DNA of 64,000 nucleotides from Poecilobothrus nobilitatus (Eukaryota > Arthropoda > Insecta > Diptera > Dolichopodidae): contig OX352772.1 of assembly GCA_947095535.1 (NCBI GenBank), positions 33,499,445 through 33,563,444 of the forward strand, written 5' to 3'. How positions within the stretch are numbered: position 1 is the first letter of the stretch; every line of letters begins with the position of its first letter. The notes below the pieces were generated by a model. The model did not search any database, was not told where the DNA came from, and was given only the letters and a program-made list of their open reading frames with translations. Of this stretch, positions 1-11,480 are shown piece by piece. Position numbers and translations under genes: made by a program.

Positions 1-2135
1 ATTTTTAATTGGCGTAGAGAATTTTATTTTCTCATACTTTTAAGCTACTGGTTGTATATTTTATTTCCAACCTTTAAAATAAATACTTACCTATATTTAA
101 AAAAAAAAAAAAAAACTAAAAACAAGTAATTTTAATAATTTTTGATGGTTATGTAAACAAAAATGGTAATTGAGGGTTGACATCTTGTTTCTTTTGAACG
201 ATTATAATGCTCTAACCTTAAATTGACGTTTAAAATACAAAAGAAATAAATGTCAATTTATAACTGTAATAGAAAATGCTATATTTTTTGATTTGTATTA
301 TTTTAATTGAAAATGAAATTTTTTAAACGTTAGTTTAAATAAAAGTCTTAACAATTTGATATATAAAAAAAATGTTAGTCTAAAATGTATAATTAATAGT
401 GTATTCCGTAGAATTAAGGTATGTATTAAGCGTTTTTGTGGAATGCGCTTTATTATTTAGATATAAATTTATTAGATATTAAATTTTCTGTAACTATTTG
501 TTTACAATAATGCGAGTTGCTATTAAATTACATATGCATAATGTATATGCTTGGTGTAGTCTTTAGCTATAAGTCTAGCTATGAAGCCTAGATATTAGAT
601 TGAAATTATATATTAATTCTATTATCTGATGTCACTATCTTAACCTGTGTCTCGATTAGCAATTTAGTTGCAAGAAAATAGGTATTCATTAAAGGTTGTC
701 AAAAAATATGTTTGTAAATTGTAATATCTATGGCATAGGGGTGGGCGTGGCGCATTACTTTTATTAAATGTCAAGTGTCAAAATAGAAATGGTGATCTTT
801 TTATTATAATTTTTATTAATTAAATTAAATTTAAATTAAATTTACATTTATTAATGTAAGTTTATCAAATTAAATTTAAAATTATGTATTATAAGGAAAA
901 TTGCTTTTATAGGGTGAACAATTTATTATTACAACCCTTTTATAATATCTATTTTCTCATGTAAAAAATTATATATCTAAAGGTTTCTACAATAATTAAA
1001 ATTTTTTTTTTTAAATAAACAAAACAAAGTACATAGCATTTTATTCCCAGAATCATTTTAAAACATTATTTTCAAAACTAAGGTCTAAGGTCATTTGTAA
1101 TATTTTTTTTTTTTTTTTTTTTGTGTATAAAGGCAAAGCAAATTTGTTTAGATTTTTCTGGGAAATTGTAATTTTTCATAACATTTTTCAAGATAATCCA
1201 AGTCGTCTCATCATTAAACTCATAATTTTTAATCACCTATTATTCTAATTTTTCTCTTGTTTTATGACAAAGGTTATGTTATGATATGACAATATTTTTT
1301 TTAAGATTTTGTTCCTGACAAAAACTTTGCAAAATTTTATTTTATATTTTTTTTTTTTGTTTCTCTTAAAAATGACTTTGTTTTGTTTTTTTACTCTGTT
1401 TTCTTGATTATCTTTAAAAGTTTGGAGTTTAAAAAACGCATTTATGAATAATAGTTAATACAAAAAAGAAAAATAAAAACAAAACAAACAGAAAGAAAAA
1501 TAATAATAATCATAATAACGACCATTACATTGTTTGTTATGTTATGTATCATATGATCATTTGTACGATCAAACAAAAACAGTTTCCTGACATTCGCAAA
1601 TCTACGTATGGTTTTGACAATGTCACGATAGCGTGGACAATTTTAGCAATATCATATTCTTGTTTTTTTTTTTTTTATAGTTTTTAAATTTTTTTTTTGT
1701 TTTATTGCGCTTTTTTATTTCGTTTTTTATGACTTATTTTTTTGTGCTTTGCAATTTATTTTTGTTTTAAAGGTGAATCCATTTTAAATAAAAAAAGATA
1801 TATAAAAAAAAAAGGAAAAAAATTAAAATTAAACGTAACAAGTTACCAGTTTATTAAACTATTTTTACTACGTTATTGTTTTTAACTTTTTTTGATTTTT
1901 ATTTTGTTTTTTTATTTTTCTTGGGAAACAATCAAATAAAGGAAAAAATTCTTCTTCAGTTAACTTTTCTTTCGTTTATAATACACTGATTTATTTTGAA
2001 ATTACCGCATAATTTTTTATTGAAAATGGTTGTTTTTAATAGACTTTGAGTAACATCACGGAACCGAATAAAAGTATAGATTAGAACCATAATTAATGTA
2101 ACGATAAAATTGAAACGAGGATTTATTTTAGTTTT
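1..2135. other. AT-rich non-coding stretch
   Basis: No supportable gene. The sequence is dominated by A and T runs, for example around 98-115, 1100-1122 and 1662-1677, and by AAT/TTAAAT-rich low complexity around 815-880. The only clearly GC-richer spot is 737-753, which reads GGGGTGGGCGTGG and resembles a GC/CACCC box bound by Sp/KLF factors. With no gene beside it, that is only a motif match. Confidence 0.7.
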
Positions 2136-2147
2136 ATAATTATAATA

Positions 2148-2269
2148 GAGGCCTCGGTGGTCCAGTGGCTAAGAGCGTATAAAATACGCTGTAAACTCCG
2201 AGGGAGTATGGGGTTCAAATCACCCATTTGTTACATTTATGTGACGGCAGGCAAATACACTAAAAAAAA
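2148..2269 (+). mobile_element. tRNA-derived SINE, copy 1 (short form)
   Basis: The copy begins GAGGCCTCGGTGG, has an A-box-like segment (TGGCTAAGAGCG) and a B-box-like GGGTTCAAATC, then a short tail ending in an A run. It is bounded by a perfect 12-base direct repeat, ATAATTATAATA, at 2136-2147 and 2270-2281, which is the target duplication expected of LINE-driven insertion. Compared with the 5.0 and 22.6 kb copies it lacks most of the middle body (the GTCGTAA...TTACGAC hairpin) but keeps the TTACATTTATGTG motif near its 3' end. It is therefore internally shortened. SINEs carry no protein; the tRNA-like head acts as an RNA polymerase III promoter. Confidence 0.85.
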
Positions 2270-2295
2270 ATAATTATAATAAACCAGAAAACAAA

Positions 2296-2370
2296 GGACT
2301 AAATATCAATAAACACACAAGGTCTAAATATCAATAAACACACAAGAACTAAATATCGATAAATTGCAAA
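2296..2370. repeat. 25-base tandem repeat, three units
   Basis: Three head-to-tail units lie at 2296-2320, 2321-2345 and 2346-2370 with core CTAAATATCAATAAACACA. Units 1 and 2 are nearly identical and unit 3 has diverged. The array starts just after the right target duplication of SINE copy 1. Confidence 0.8.
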
Positions 2371-2821
2371 CGCAACCTGGAATGAGGTTTAGTTTAATTC
2401 TCAATCCTCCTCCGATCAACTGTCTCTTTAGACTAAGTAACCGTTTCAATTTAAAGTCATTCTTCTTCTTTTGCTGAAATATCGTTTAATGCATTTTACC
2501 GATGTTTACGGCTGGGGTATTGATATGTTGGTGGGGTCGTAAACGGTAGGAAATATTTATACGCGTTGTGTTGTTCCTTTAACCTTTTGTACTGTGATGA
2601 ATATGTATTTGTTTTATTGTGAAAATTTATTAAATAAATGTATTTGCTTCATTGGAAGCGTGGCGTATAATTTGTTTTCATTGTTTAGTGTCAGAGTTTA
2701 ATTTTTCAAACCATAAGTGTTATTATATAAAATGTTGAAAAATTCAAATAAGAAATTTGTTTTTACAAAACAAAATTTTAATTTGGAAAGATTTTTTATT
2801 AATAAGAAAATGTTATAATAA
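2371..2821. other. Non-coding stretch with a G-rich hairpin
   Basis: No gene seen. Base composition is more balanced than its surroundings up to about 2670. At 2497-2548 an inverted repeat pairs TACCG...TTTACG (left, with a 3-base bulge) with CGTAAACGGTA (right). The loop carries two G-runs, GCTGGGG and GGTGGGG. Function is unknown. Confidence 0.45.
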
Positions 2822-2975
2822 ATACCCTTTCAATAACTGCATCAGTCAATATGAGTTATACCTTTACGATTTATATATTAATTTTTTGATGCCAAATATG
2901 ATGTTAATCGAGGTGTAGTTTATATCTCTTTAAAAGAAATAAATAATTCTGATTCTCTAAATATTTTTAGCACAT
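2822..2975 (+). repeat. Dispersed repeat, copy A
   Basis: This segment aligns along its length with 4857-5012. Shared blocks include CAATAACTGCATCAGT, TTTACGATTTAT, GATGTTAATCGA and AAATAAATA, with scattered substitutions and small indels. It ends in TTTTTAGCACATTT, the same motif that begins the repeat X copies near 34.08 and 48.18 kb. It may therefore be the upstream part of that family. No coding potential was recognised. Confidence 0.65.
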
Positions 2976-4856
2976 TTCAGAATCGTTCAATCTTTATCAT
3001 ATAAAATAATGTACATATATATACATATACATAGTATATACATATATATAGTTATTTTTTGCTCTAAGTAGATAATCCTATAGTTTATTTTTATTTTTTT
3101 TTACAAATACAATTAATTAAAAAATTCTCATACTTTCAATTGTTGAATTTAATACAATAATATTCAATCTAGTTAGTATAACTTTTTTAAAAAAAAAATC
3201 CATGAAGGCTTTCTAAATCAATCTAAATTTAAACTTTTTCTAAAACTATAACACAACTTAATTATTTTAAAAAAATAATCCATTCTATTTTTGTTCAATT
3301 TCAACAAAACAAAAAAAAAAAAAAATTTATTAAATCCTGAAACATCTAATCTAAAATACCATTAAATAGAATTTCAAGAAAAACAAAAAAAAAATCGAGA
3401 CACCAAAATAAGATCTACACTTACTCTAAATTATGACAATTTACCATATTTGAAAGGTGACTATGGCAACAAATCATTATTATTACACGTTATGGTAAAT
3501 ATCGTTTCATATATCGTACACATGTATGTTGTTTTGTATTGGTTTTATGTCTATTTTAACAAAATGAAGGTGAGGAGGGTGTGGTACCAATTATACCACT
3601 TTAAAAAAAAAAATGTTTTTATTAAATTTGTGGCGCTTAAAAAATAAACTTTTATTTGTTTTTTTTTTTTACAATAATGTTAATTTAAATGAATAGAAAA
3701 AAATAATAATATAAATAAAATAATCGAAATATAAGTTAAGTTGAAATAAAAAGTTATTGATGAAAAAAAAAAAAACAAAAAAAAAACAAAACAAAAATGA
3801 AATAAACAATGCTAGATGACAAAGTGGCGCCCCCAGTTTGTTTAATAACAAAATTAATATAAAATTAAAATGTAGAAAATAATGTAAAAATTTTAATTCT
3901 ATTCAGTAATAGAAAGACACTAAACGGTACGTCGCTACCCCAAACATAATACAAATGTTTTTAATGAGATGAGAAGAATACAAGAAAAAAAAAAAAAAAA
4001 AAGAAAAAAAAATCAGATTTAAATAAAACTAAACAAACAAACAAAACGGCAACTCTTGACTCTTGTTATACATATGTACATTCTACGTGGATGTGAGTTA
4101 TTATATTATTTGAAGACAGAATTTGCCGCGTAAATAAATATCAACTGTGGGAAAATTTTCAAAAGTTTCTTATTTTAAATTTAAACAAAAAACAGAGATA
4201 GAAAGACAGAGAGAGAAAAAGAATAGTATATTCTTATATTAAATAAATTTTGTCTGATGTTTGGATATTCATATGATAGCTATATAAAAATAACAGTAGA
4301 ATTCTTTATTAATATTGATTTATACTTAAAGTCTGTTTTCATCTCCTTTGTCATTTATATATCATTTTTTATATACTCATATCAATGTTTTTTAAATACT
4401 AAATATGTAATATTAAACCATGAATTTTCTTAATATGTATATAATATAATAACAATTTTTAAAATAATATTAGTTTTATAAAATTTATATATCTAAAACT
4501 AATATTTATTATGAATTAGACATTAAATAGAATTAGAATAAGAAAAATAAAAAATAAATGTGTGCTTTTCGGATTATTTAAAGGTTAAATGAGTTTTTTT
4601 TTGATTGTACGATTAATTAAAAATAAATAAAATAATTAGAGATTAATTTAAAAAAATGAATTAAACAGCTAATTAAATATAAAAAAAAAACATATCTTAG
4701 AATTGTTTTTTTTTTTTGTTTTTCTAATAATTAATTATTTAATGATGCTCTTACTGTAGTTTTATTTGAAGGACTATCAATAGTTAATTGAGATTTGTTT
4801 TTTTTTTAAATTTTAAATATATTTCTTTTAGTCTTTATTATTTGAAGTTTACATTA
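2976..4856. other. AT-rich non-coding stretch
   Basis: Contains a TA/CA-rich microsatellite around 3010-3052, many A/T runs (3308-3325, 3662-3671, 3769-3790, 3985-4010) and a GAGA-type purine stretch around 4195-4222. Open frames here are low-complexity and have no recognisable domain. Confidence 0.65.
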
Positions 4857-5012
4857 TGTACCCCTTCAATAACTGCATCAGTTAATACGAGTTATCTTTA
4901 CGATTTATGTCCTAATTTTTTGGTGTCAAGAACGATGTTAATCGAAGTGTATATGTATAGTTTATATTTCTTTAAAGGAAATAAATAGTTGTGATGCTCT
5001 AAATCTTTTTAT
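4857..5012 (+). repeat. Dispersed repeat, copy B
   Basis: Second copy of the segment at 2822-2975. Shared blocks CAATAACTGCATCAGT, TACGATTTAT, GATGTTAATCGA and AAATAAATAGT occur in the same order. A SINE begins 4 bases after its end and repeat X sequence follows the SINE. The simplest reading is one long repeat copy interrupted by the SINE. Confidence 0.65.
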
Positions 5013-5016
5013 CAGC

Positions 5017-5209
5017 GAGCCTCGGTGACCTGGTGGGTAAGAGCGTATTCAATATGCTGTAAACACACCGAGGGAATGTGGATTCGAACCCCACACTCGT
5101 CGTAAGAGTTATTCCCCCTTACGACATTTACAGCCACGCCTGAACAGGAAAGGTTGTGTAATTTCCTGGCCACGTTTATGTGGCAGAGAAATGCATTGAA
5201 AAAAAAAAA
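5017..5209 (+). mobile_element. tRNA-derived SINE, copy 2 (full-length type)
   Basis: Shows the complete family layout: head GAGCCTCGGTGACC, A-box-like GGTGGGTAAGAGCG, central arm around GTAAACACACCGAGG, B box GGATTCGAACCCC, body hairpin GTCGTAAG...CTTACGAC, then TTTATGTGGCAGAGAAATGC and a terminal A run. No convincing target duplication is visible. It sits between copy B of the dispersed repeat and a repeat X copy, so it inserted into that older repeat. Confidence 0.85.
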
Positions 5210-5210
5210 T

Positions 5211-5872
5211 TTGATTACATATTTAAAAAAAAAATTGGTTTATGAGTTTCACTTTGTTCGTTCGTCCGTCTGTTTTTAAAACTTTTACACCGTTTAAGAT
5301 AGAATATTGCAATTATAACAATGGATAAGTCTCTAAAAAAAAATTCATGTTACAGATATAGAATAATTTTTTTATATAATTAAGTCCCATTCCTTAGGGA
5401 GCTAAAATGCTTGGAAAATCCCTATTTTTAAATGTGTATATATCTCAGATTTTGTTAAACATCTTTGCAATCTAAAAACGCGAAACGATAATGGGTTTTT
5501 TACCTTTATATATCCATATCAAAATTATAAAAATTTTTTTTTTAAATTTAGTATTTAAATTTACCGTTATGTGAAAACAAAATTTTACTTCCGTCATATG
5601 TCAGCAACACTTTAGATAAAGCTTTGAAATTTTATGCGAAGGAAGATCTCGTTTTGTTTAAAAGAGCTATTAGTGCTCAAAAATTTAAAATTTGCTAAGT
5701 TTTAACACCTGTAACTGCAGCATCTGTATAAATTATTTTAAAATTAAAAGCAAAAATTGAAGCTTTTTTGCACAATTTTTTCTTACATATTATAAAATTA
5801 AGTCACAGTATTCGGAAACTTTTGCAAAATGTGCGTTTTTATAAACCTTCTGTCTTGTTTTTTTTTTTTTGT
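5211..5872 (+). repeat. Repeat X, copy 1 (single-unit form)
   Basis: Begins near TGAGTTTCACTTTGTTCGTTCGTCCGTCTG and continues through TTTAAATTTACCGTTATGTG to AATGTGCGTTTTTATAAACC followed by a T run. The same landmarks occur in the same order at 48.2-49.5 kb. This copy has only one pass through the segment that is tandemly doubled there. No protein is recognisable; it looks like a non-autonomous interspersed repeat of unknown class. Confidence 0.65.
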
Positions 5873-6453
5873 TTTCTTAACCTTAATTTAAGGCGTTTAG
5901 ATCTTCTAAAGGTTGAATAAACATAATACTAATCAAAATATAATATTGTGTTTCATATGTTTTATCTGAAATTACTTATAGTAGATGCTTTAAAAGATGT
6001 TTTGAGATTAGGTACTATTCTTAACACGTTTAAAATATTATATACTCAAACTTATTTTCATATTTACTTGCTTGACTTGATTACATTTATTTTTTAAAAA
6101 ATAGGTTTACAAACAATCACATAAGTGCTATTAAATATCTATTCTATATTCAATTTGAAAAAATAATTATATGCTTCCATATTTCTATTATAATTGCACC
6201 TATACTTTAAATTTTATACTTTTTACCATATGATTCACAATTTACAATAGAAATCATTTATTTTTAATTGTGAATTATATCAAATCAATAAAATTCAAAA
6301 TAAGTTTTTTTTTTTGTTCTGTTTTTTTGTTTTGTTTTTCTTGTATAATTTACAAGAATTTATTAATTTTAAATGTAAAGAAATTGTTTTTTCTTTTTCT
6401 TGGAACGCAATTATATCCTCTTTAAGTACTTTAAACCTAATATTTAGCGGATT
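5873..6453. other. AT-rich non-coding stretch
   Basis: No gene, repeat copy or clear motif seen beyond A/T-rich low-complexity sequence and a T run near 6307-6345. Confidence 0.6.
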
Positions 6454-7103
6454 GGGTACGAAAACTCGTATTATAAAATTTTGTTTCTTAGAACCTCGGG
6501 TCTTAAAATCTCGGATTTTAAAATCTCGCATGTGAAAAACCCGTATCTCAAAATCTCGTGTTTTAAAATTTCGTGTCTCAAAATTTCGCTAGCGAAAATA
6601 AACAAAAATACATTACTCTATTTTCGTTAAAAATTTATAATTTTCGCGATATAGGTATATAAATTGCACTCAGAATATTTTTTACATAATCGGAGGTTGA
6701 CAAAGAAATAGCGGTTAAATACAATATTTGAAAAATATTTTTTTTAAATTGTTCAAAGTAATTTCTCTTATTTTCAAACTCTTGCGAAATAATCAGTTTG
6801 ACAGAAAATAGTAAAACCCGCAGCCTACAAAGTCTCGTTAAATAAATAATTGAAACCCTGATTTTGCAACCAACTATAAAAACCCCTCCTTATTATTTTT
6901 TTAAATACATATTTGAACATCTAAGAATTTTCCCACTATTTAAAGCCAAGGGAAATAAAATTCTACTTTTCCTCGATATTTTTGATTAAATATGTGATTT
7001 TCACTCCCAAGATTATATGAGGCGAGATTTTCAATACGGGATTTATAAAAACGTGAGATATTACTAGACAAGATTGTGAAAGACGAGCTTTCGATACGCT
7101 CCC
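6454..7103. mobile_element. Foldback-like element with 15-base unit arms
   Basis: The left arm is a tandem array of 15-base units, seven clear ones from 6486 to 6590 and two degenerate ones before, with consensus near TCTTAAAATCTCGTR. The right arm is the same kind of array in opposite orientation. Five exact-period units run from 7021 to 7095 (for example GGCGAGATTTTCAAT and ACGGGATTTATAAAA), plus a degenerate sixth. Outer ends are GGGTACGAAAACTCG and the complement of CGAGCTTTCGATACGCTCCC. Inverted arms built of short tandem units are the hallmark of Foldback/Galileo-type elements. The interior (about 6600-7005) has no recognisable transposase. No target duplication was identified. Confidence 0.6.
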
Positions 7104-8079
7104 TAATTGAGAATTAAAAAAAACTAAATAAAAATATATTTAAAGTTTAATACTAATTTTATTATTTTCTTTTTGTTTTTCAGGTAAAAATTTTTGATCA
7201 TCTTTTATTATACAATACAGTTTGATGGAAACCTTGGATCATACGATAGATACTCTACTATTTAAATCCCTTGAATACAATAAAATAGTAATTTTGGTAT
7301 AGCAAATATATACCATAATATCCGATCATTGAATTTAATTTAATTAAAAAAAAAAAAAACAAAAAGGAAATTTTTATAGTTCATTTTATTTTAAATTACA
7401 ATAATATTAAAATTATATAAAAGTTAATTAAATTAATTAAAAATATTTTAAAAGAAGAAAAAGAAAACAAAAACCAAAACAAAATAACTAAAGTTTTTTT
7501 TTTGTATTAAGTAGGTATTCATTTTAAATTGTATTTTTTTTTTTATTTTTTTTAGTTTCAATTGTATTCTAACAGATTGATATTAAATTACTATTCTATT
7601 ATGTAATAAAGAAGCTCATCAATGGCTCATCTAATAAAAAACATAGATACTATCTTTAGAATAAATATCTACGAATATAATAATTAACTTTTTACTTACT
7701 TTCAAAAATATTTACAATTCAAAAAAAAAAATTTAAATTAAAAATTCTAGAACGCAATTTTAAATTTTTTTTTTTTGTTTTAAGAAATACAACTAATATA
7801 TATATATTTTTTTTAATATAATTATTTAACTTGTTCTTGTTTTAAATATATTTTTTTTTATTGAGTATCAACCCACCATATTTTAATTTTTTGGTTTTTT
7901 TTTTGTTTAAATATAAGAACAAGTATTGTAATCGCAAATTTTAACAAAATATAAACAAAAGTTTGTGGTAAAGATGCTTAATAAAAGATAAAAAAAAAAT
8001 TAGCTGTGATCACCACAGAACCGATCGCAGGAATACAGAAATACTTAATATTTTTTTTTTAGAGTCAATATAGAGTTTA
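7104..8079. other. AT-rich non-coding stretch
   Basis: Nothing recognised except A/T runs and TTAATTAAATTAATTA-type low complexity. Confidence 0.6.
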
Positions 8080-8480
8080 TTTACAAATATTGATAGACAG
8101 CGAAAAGTGTTACGCATGTATAGTTGTCGTATCAGTATTATACTTATTGGAAATAATTAGGTACATATATATTTTCAATTTGAAATATTTACGTCAAATT
8201 CTTAAATCTGAAATTTTGTCGAATTCCGTTCAGTCATTTAGCCTGTACACGTGCCAACAGACATACAGACAGACACAACTCTAAAAATACTTAATTCATT
8301 TTTGTACATGAGAAGAGAAATGAATATACATGCAAAAATCTGGGGTTCGAAAATTTGGTTCCATGTTAGTCATTGGGACATTTAAAAAAAATTTAGAAAT
8401 TTTCTTTTATCAATTTAGTCTAGGTTATCCGTTAGGCATCAGGACAATCGGGTATTTTTAATAAAAAAATTTCCGCCTCA
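8080..8480. repeat. Possible unclassified interspersed repeat
   Basis: Contains GTGCCAACAGACATACAGACAGACA, written here as a CAGACA-rich motif at about 8252-8276. It is followed by locally more balanced sequence (TCTGGGGTTCGAAAATTTGG and CTAGGTTATCCGTTAGGC). Such CAGACAGACA strings are common near the ends of decayed insect transposons. No second copy was found in this window, so the call rests on style only. Confidence 0.25.
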
Positions 8481-8984
8481 AGAATGCATTTGAATCGATT
8501 TTAAAAACATAATTTAAAAAGGAAAGCAGATGAAGAACTAATACTCACGTTATCTAATATTATAAACTTAGAGAACCGTATAAGATAAAATATAGTTCAT
8601 TTTTAAATTTTCGGTTTTTGGCTTATTTTTCATGGAAATCCCCATATATGTATGTATGCGATCGGTAAAAAGGAAGCAAGGTTCGTATGATTTGTTTCCC
8701 GTTTTGAATTATTGTACCCCTATACTCAGTCATCAAAATTAGGTCCCAATTAAATTCAAATTAAATATATGTAAAAAAAAGGTATTATTATAAAACTGTT
8801 CCAATATATGTTGTCTGGTAAGTTTTAATGCATTAATATACTTAACAACATGCTATTAAAATAATAATCTATTTTGGGTTTTTTGTTTTAAAGCTCTTTT
8901 AGTATTGAATATCGATGTCAAATTAATTGATTTAAAATACTCCATAATTTTTGTTTAGAATGTTTAGATTTACTTTCATAAGAA
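8481..8984. other. AT-rich non-coding stretch
   Basis: No gene or repeat copy seen. Confidence 0.55.
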
Positions 8985-8990
8985 TAACAT

Positions 8991-9177
8991 ATTAAACTTA
9001 AGTTATGATACAAATCACCAAAATTTGTCATTGAATTGGAATTTGAACCATGGAGCTTTGAATTTTATTTGGAAATGTAAATAATTATGCTAAATGACTT
9101 ACTGTGCAATAATAGAATTAAAAGTTCTATAAAACTTTAATTTGATGACAAAATTTTGGTAATACGTATCATAAGTC
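8991..9177. mobile_element. Hairpin-type MITE candidate
   Basis: The two ends are long imperfect inverted copies of each other. The left reads TTATGATACAAATCACC then AAAATTTGTCAT. The right, reverse-complemented, reads TTATGATACGTATTACC then AAAATTTTGTCAT. Arms pair over roughly 60 bases. The hexamer TAACAT flanks both sides (8985-8990 and 9178-9183) and could be a target duplication. There is no coding content. Confidence 0.45.
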
Positions 9178-9183
9178 TAACAT

Positions 9184-11182
9184 GATGTATGAGTATTAGT
9201 TTAGATTGCTTCGCAAATTGCATACACTCGAATAATTTAGTATGTACCTACCTATTTGAATAAGTTTGTTACAGTTGCAGAGAAATATTTCGATGCAATA
9301 ATATTAACATTGCCGAAATATCATATAAAATCACAACATCAATTCCGAATCTTGCGTTGATTGTTTCAAATTTTAAATTTGTTTATTCAATAAAAGACTC
9401 TTTTAGATTAAGCGTTTTTTTTTTCTGATTTTTGGTATATTATACGAAACAGTCAAAGAAGAAAAAAAACGCTATACCGTTCTTCTATGAAATTTCCATG
9501 ATCTTTAAATTATAATTTTTCGATATTTTTTTTTATTTTTGTTTTTTTTTTTGGTGTCATTTTAATTCAAAATTATGATCATACATTTATTTAATTCTTT
9601 TTTTTTTTTTTGATTTTAAATTCAATTTAAATTTCAAGTTAAAAAAAAAATGAATGAAGAAAAAAATTAATTGAGCTGAATATGAATTTCAATAAGTTTT
9701 TTTTTAATTTTTTTTTAATTAAAATTAAAAACAAAAAAAAAAAAAATTATCAGCCATATCTAGAATATGAGAAAGGAATAATAAATTTTGTTTAATTTTT
9801 TTGTTTTTGTATTTTGTTTTTTTTTTTCTTAATACTTCCTTATTCAATATAAATTATTTTAGAAAAATATAAATCCAATTTAAAAAATAGTAAAAAAAAA
9901 ACAAAAAACAAAAATTTTAAAAAGTAAAACAGTTTAAAATAAATCAAAAACAGAAAAATAAAAATTAATTATAGTTAAGAATAATAGTAACAAGTTATTA
10001 ACAATGAGTTTTTTTTTTGTCTCTTTCTTTTGTAGAATAGGTTTTATATTTTTTTTTAGTGTTCTCGTAAATTCAGACTAATTTGATGGGAGAATATTAA
10101 AATAAATTATAACAAAAGTAGAAAATTGTATTTTTTTTTTTAATTTTATTTTTCAAAAGAATTGTTTTAAATTTAAAAATTAATTTTGCGCTAATAATAT
10201 AATATTGTTTTCTTAACGCGTTAAAAACATGAAATAATAGTACAGTGTTTATTTTTTTTAATCTTAATTTAAACAAGAACTATATAAATTGTATTATAGG
10301 TTATTTTTTTAGTAAGGATTTTATTAATTTGGGTAATTTGGTAATTTTTAGAATAAAGTTAAATCTTTTAACACAGTTCTGAAAATGTATTAAAGAAAAA
10401 GATTTTTGATAGAGGAGATTATAATCATTTTTTTTTTAAATTTTTGTAGTAGAAGTCTGTGATTTATAAGAATGAATTGAAATTTTTTTATTTTCGTTAA
10501 ATTTATTTTTTTTATTATGCTTTTAAAGATTAGACTAGTAAGGATTTTTTTACTACAAAAGTTTTACTACTAGTTGAAGCTGTCAATTACTACTACATCA
10601 GTTTGTGTCAATTACTAGTACGTCATTTGGTTGTTAGTTGCTGTTAGTAGAAGCTGTCAAAATTTTTGTTTTTTTTTTTTGGATATTTCTTACGCTAATG
10701 TTACAAAAATTTTTTTCTAAATTACTCCACTATGTTTTATCGTTAAGCTAACATTATACGTATTATATTAAGTCATAAATTATTATTATAGTCATTATTA
10801 TGAGACCAGTGCCAATTATAAAATATGTAAATAAGTTGAATGATAAATTAAAAATAAAGATAAAAAAAAAAAATACAACGGGGTTAAAAACTGCCTTTCT
10901 TAATCAAGAAAACATCATTCTAGAGATTGTATCATTTAATCTTCAATAAATCAATAAAACTTACGGTAAGATTGAAGGTTATTAGATCTTAACTTACGAT
11001 AAAATTTAAAAATAATACAAATGAATATTTATAATATTGAATATTTAATTATTTTCTTTCTTATCTATTGAGTAGAACACAAAAATAAAAAATGACAAGT
11101 AAATATTAACATTTTCTTCTTATTGTTGGTTAAGACTATGTTATATATTGTAACGGAACTAAACTTTAATCCATAACCAATG
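9184..11182. other. AT-rich non-coding stretch
   Basis: No gene seen. Notable points are dense T and A runs (9416-9425, 9541-9553, 9599-9611, 9731-9747) and a diverged 25-base direct repeat at 10582-10606 and 10607-10631 (core GTCAATTACTA). The latter sits between two copies of GAAGCTGTCAA. Confidence 0.55.
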
Positions 11183-11480
11183 AATGAAGAATTCATAACG
11201 AATCAAATCAGATGCAGAAAATGAAAATGGATAGATCATACGCTTAGAAAACCAAATAAAAGCATAGTACTAACGACCTTAGAGTGGAATCTTTAAGGAA
11301 CAAGAGAACGAAGACCTTTGCTCTAACAATACACTTGACGCAGAACAATTAATCAAAAAAAAAAATTTGACTTGATGTAACATATCCTGGAATGAGATAA
11401 AAATATCTGTACGACATAGCATAAGATGGAAACTTATGCTTTCAAGAGGAAGAGTAAGGAAGGATAAAAATAACATTTGA
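11183..11480 (+). pseudogene. Decayed LINE ORF2 C-terminus
   Basis: Translating the plus strand gives, with stops, NEEFITNQIRCRK, KWIDHTLRKPNKSIV, LTTLEWNL, GTRERR-PLL and, after a frame change, DAEQLIKKK, SWNEIKISVRHSIRWKLMLS. This matches the pattern at the C-terminus of many insect and other invertebrate non-LTR reverse transcriptases (R-x-W-x-WIGHTLR-x-P, LEWNPQG-x-R-x-RGRP, TWxEIxxxAxDRxxW). Several stop codons and at least one frame slip show it is dead. The rest of the element (endonuclease and RT domains) is absent upstream, consistent with 5' truncation. The clade (RTE-like versus another) cannot be fixed from this piece. Confidence 0.7.

Noticed and set aside
5017..5100. Functional tRNA gene at the SINE heads
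   Set aside because: A and B boxes are present but the acceptor ends do not pair as in a tRNA and the head is followed by a SINE body and A-rich tail.
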